Shown: positions 14,508 through 15,145 of the stretch, piece after piece
How the letters are laid out: each line of letters starts with the position of its first letter
Position numbering within the stretch: the stretch's first letter is position 1
NCBI GenBank assembly: GCA_030622395.1
Contig: JAUXGF010000006.1
Coordinates: forward strand, 1 to 15,145
Direction of reading: 5' to 3'
DNA: 15,145 bases
From: Calditrichaceae bacterium
GTDB taxonomy: Bacteria > Calditrichota > Calditrichia > Calditrichales > Calditrichaceae
The notes under the pieces: model-generated
What the model was told of the DNA's origin: nothing
The model's database searches: none
The model's input: the letters and a program-made list of their open reading frames with translations, nothing else
Position numbers and translations under genes: made by a program

Positions 14508-15145
14508 ATGACTATACATTTTCAGCGAGAAATAGATAAATCAAAAAAAATGATTCTGAGTATAGCCGCAGAAGTCGAGGAAAGCCTGCAAAAGGCTCTG
14601 AAATCATTAAAAGAGCGGGACGGAAAGCTGGCTAAAAAAGTTGTTGAATATGATAAAATGATCGACCGGATGGAAATTGAGGTGGAAGAAGAGTGTCTAA
14701 AAATACTGGCTCTGCATCAACCTGTTGCCATTGATTTACGTTTCATTGTTTCCGTTTTAAAAATAAACAATGACCTGGAAAGAATCGGCGATTTAGCGGC
14801 AAATATCGCCGAAAGGTCTTTATATCTTTCCGGTCAGGATCCTATTGAAATTGCGCCTCCAATAATTGAAATGGCTCCTGAAGTCCAGCAAATGCTTAAA
14901 AAAAGTTTAGACGCCTTGATAAATATGGATACTAATCTGGCAAATGAAGTTTTGGAAGCCGATGAAAAAGTGGATGATTTGCATGCCGGAATGTATGAGT
15001 ATATCCAGGAAGAGATCAAAAAATCTCCGGATAGCATCAACTCTCAATTACATTTAATGGGAGTCTCCCGCTATTTAGAACGTATTGCCGATCATGCTAC
15101 TAACATTGCCGAGGATGTTATCTACATGGTAGACGGCGAAATAAG
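14508..15145 (+). CDS. phoU: Phosphate signalling regulator PhoU (cut by window end)
   Basis: An open frame from ATG 14508 (AAGGAAAAATT upstream) to the window edge, 212 complete codons. It begins MTIHFQREIDKSKKMILSI and has the two PhoU three-helix repeats with metal-binding motifs NDLERIGDLAANIAE (about 87-101) and RYLERIADHATNIAEDVIYM (about 189-208). PhoU represses Pho signalling when phosphate is plentiful by linking the Pst transporter to the PhoR sensor kinase. The usual family length is about 215-235, so only the last few residues are missing here. A PhoR/PhoB pair may lie beyond the edge but cannot be seen. Confidence 0.95.
   Translation, partial: MTIHFQREIDKSKKMILSIAAEVEESLQKALKSLKERDGKLAKKVVEYDKMIDRMEIEVEEECLKILALHQPVAIDLRFIVSVLKINNDLERIGDLAANIAERSLYLSGQDPIEIAPPIIEMAPEVQQMLKKSLDALINMDTNLANEVLEADEKVDDLHAGMYEYIQEEIKKSPDSINSQLHLMGVSRYLERIADHATNIAEDVIYMVDGEI

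Overview
The window (low GC, most genes on the + strand) looks like a chromosomal phosphate-starvation (Pho) region of a Gram-negative bacterium in or near the FCB group (Ignavibacteria / Calditrichota / KSB1 / Marinimicrobia type). The clues are a large TonB-dependent receptor with an N-terminal carboxypeptidase-regulatory-like domain, a secreted protein ending in a type IX secretion (T9SS) sorting domain with the NYPNPFNP motif, Shine-Dalgarno-led genes, and intergenic regions rich in dispersed palindromic repeats. The exact phylum cannot be fixed from the sequence alone.

Layout. (1) 41-3515: a putative membrane-lipid remodelling block. It holds a calcineurin-fold phosphoesterase that resembles the phospholipase C PlcP as much as LpxH, a cytosolic GH1 glycosidase, and a GT21 (ceramide-glucosyltransferase-like) glycosyltransferase; a doubtful 76-codon ORF follows. 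(2) 3516-4456: an intergenic stretch with a ~290 bp dispersed repeat (copy A) and a promoter-like array. (3) 4457-9541: a TonB-dependent receptor, a small hypothetical ORF and a large T9SS-sorted surface protein, closed by a strong rho-independent terminator. (4) 9602-10476: repeat copy B, inverted repeats, a second promoter-like array and a long, potentially structured leader. (5) 10477-15145: pstS, then a 506 bp gap filled with hairpins, then pstC-pstA-pstB tightly packed, then phoU, which runs off the window end.

How the parts fit. Four intergenic regions (before the GT21 gene, the receptor, the small ORF ahead of the T9SS protein, and pstS) carry CTAACA/CTAATA-like units spaced 11 bp apart. 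That spacing is the one used by PhoB/PhoP-type response regulators, so I propose they are a lineage-specific Pho box. If so, the window is one Pho regulon: the Pst ABC transporter and PhoU take up and sense phosphate, the receptor and its surface partner capture a phosphorus source outside, and PlcP-like plus GT21 would strip phosphate from phospholipids and replace them with glycolipids. The PlcP/GT21 pairing has precedent in rhizobia and marine bacteria. The GH1 member and the receptor/T9SS pair are the least understood pieces.
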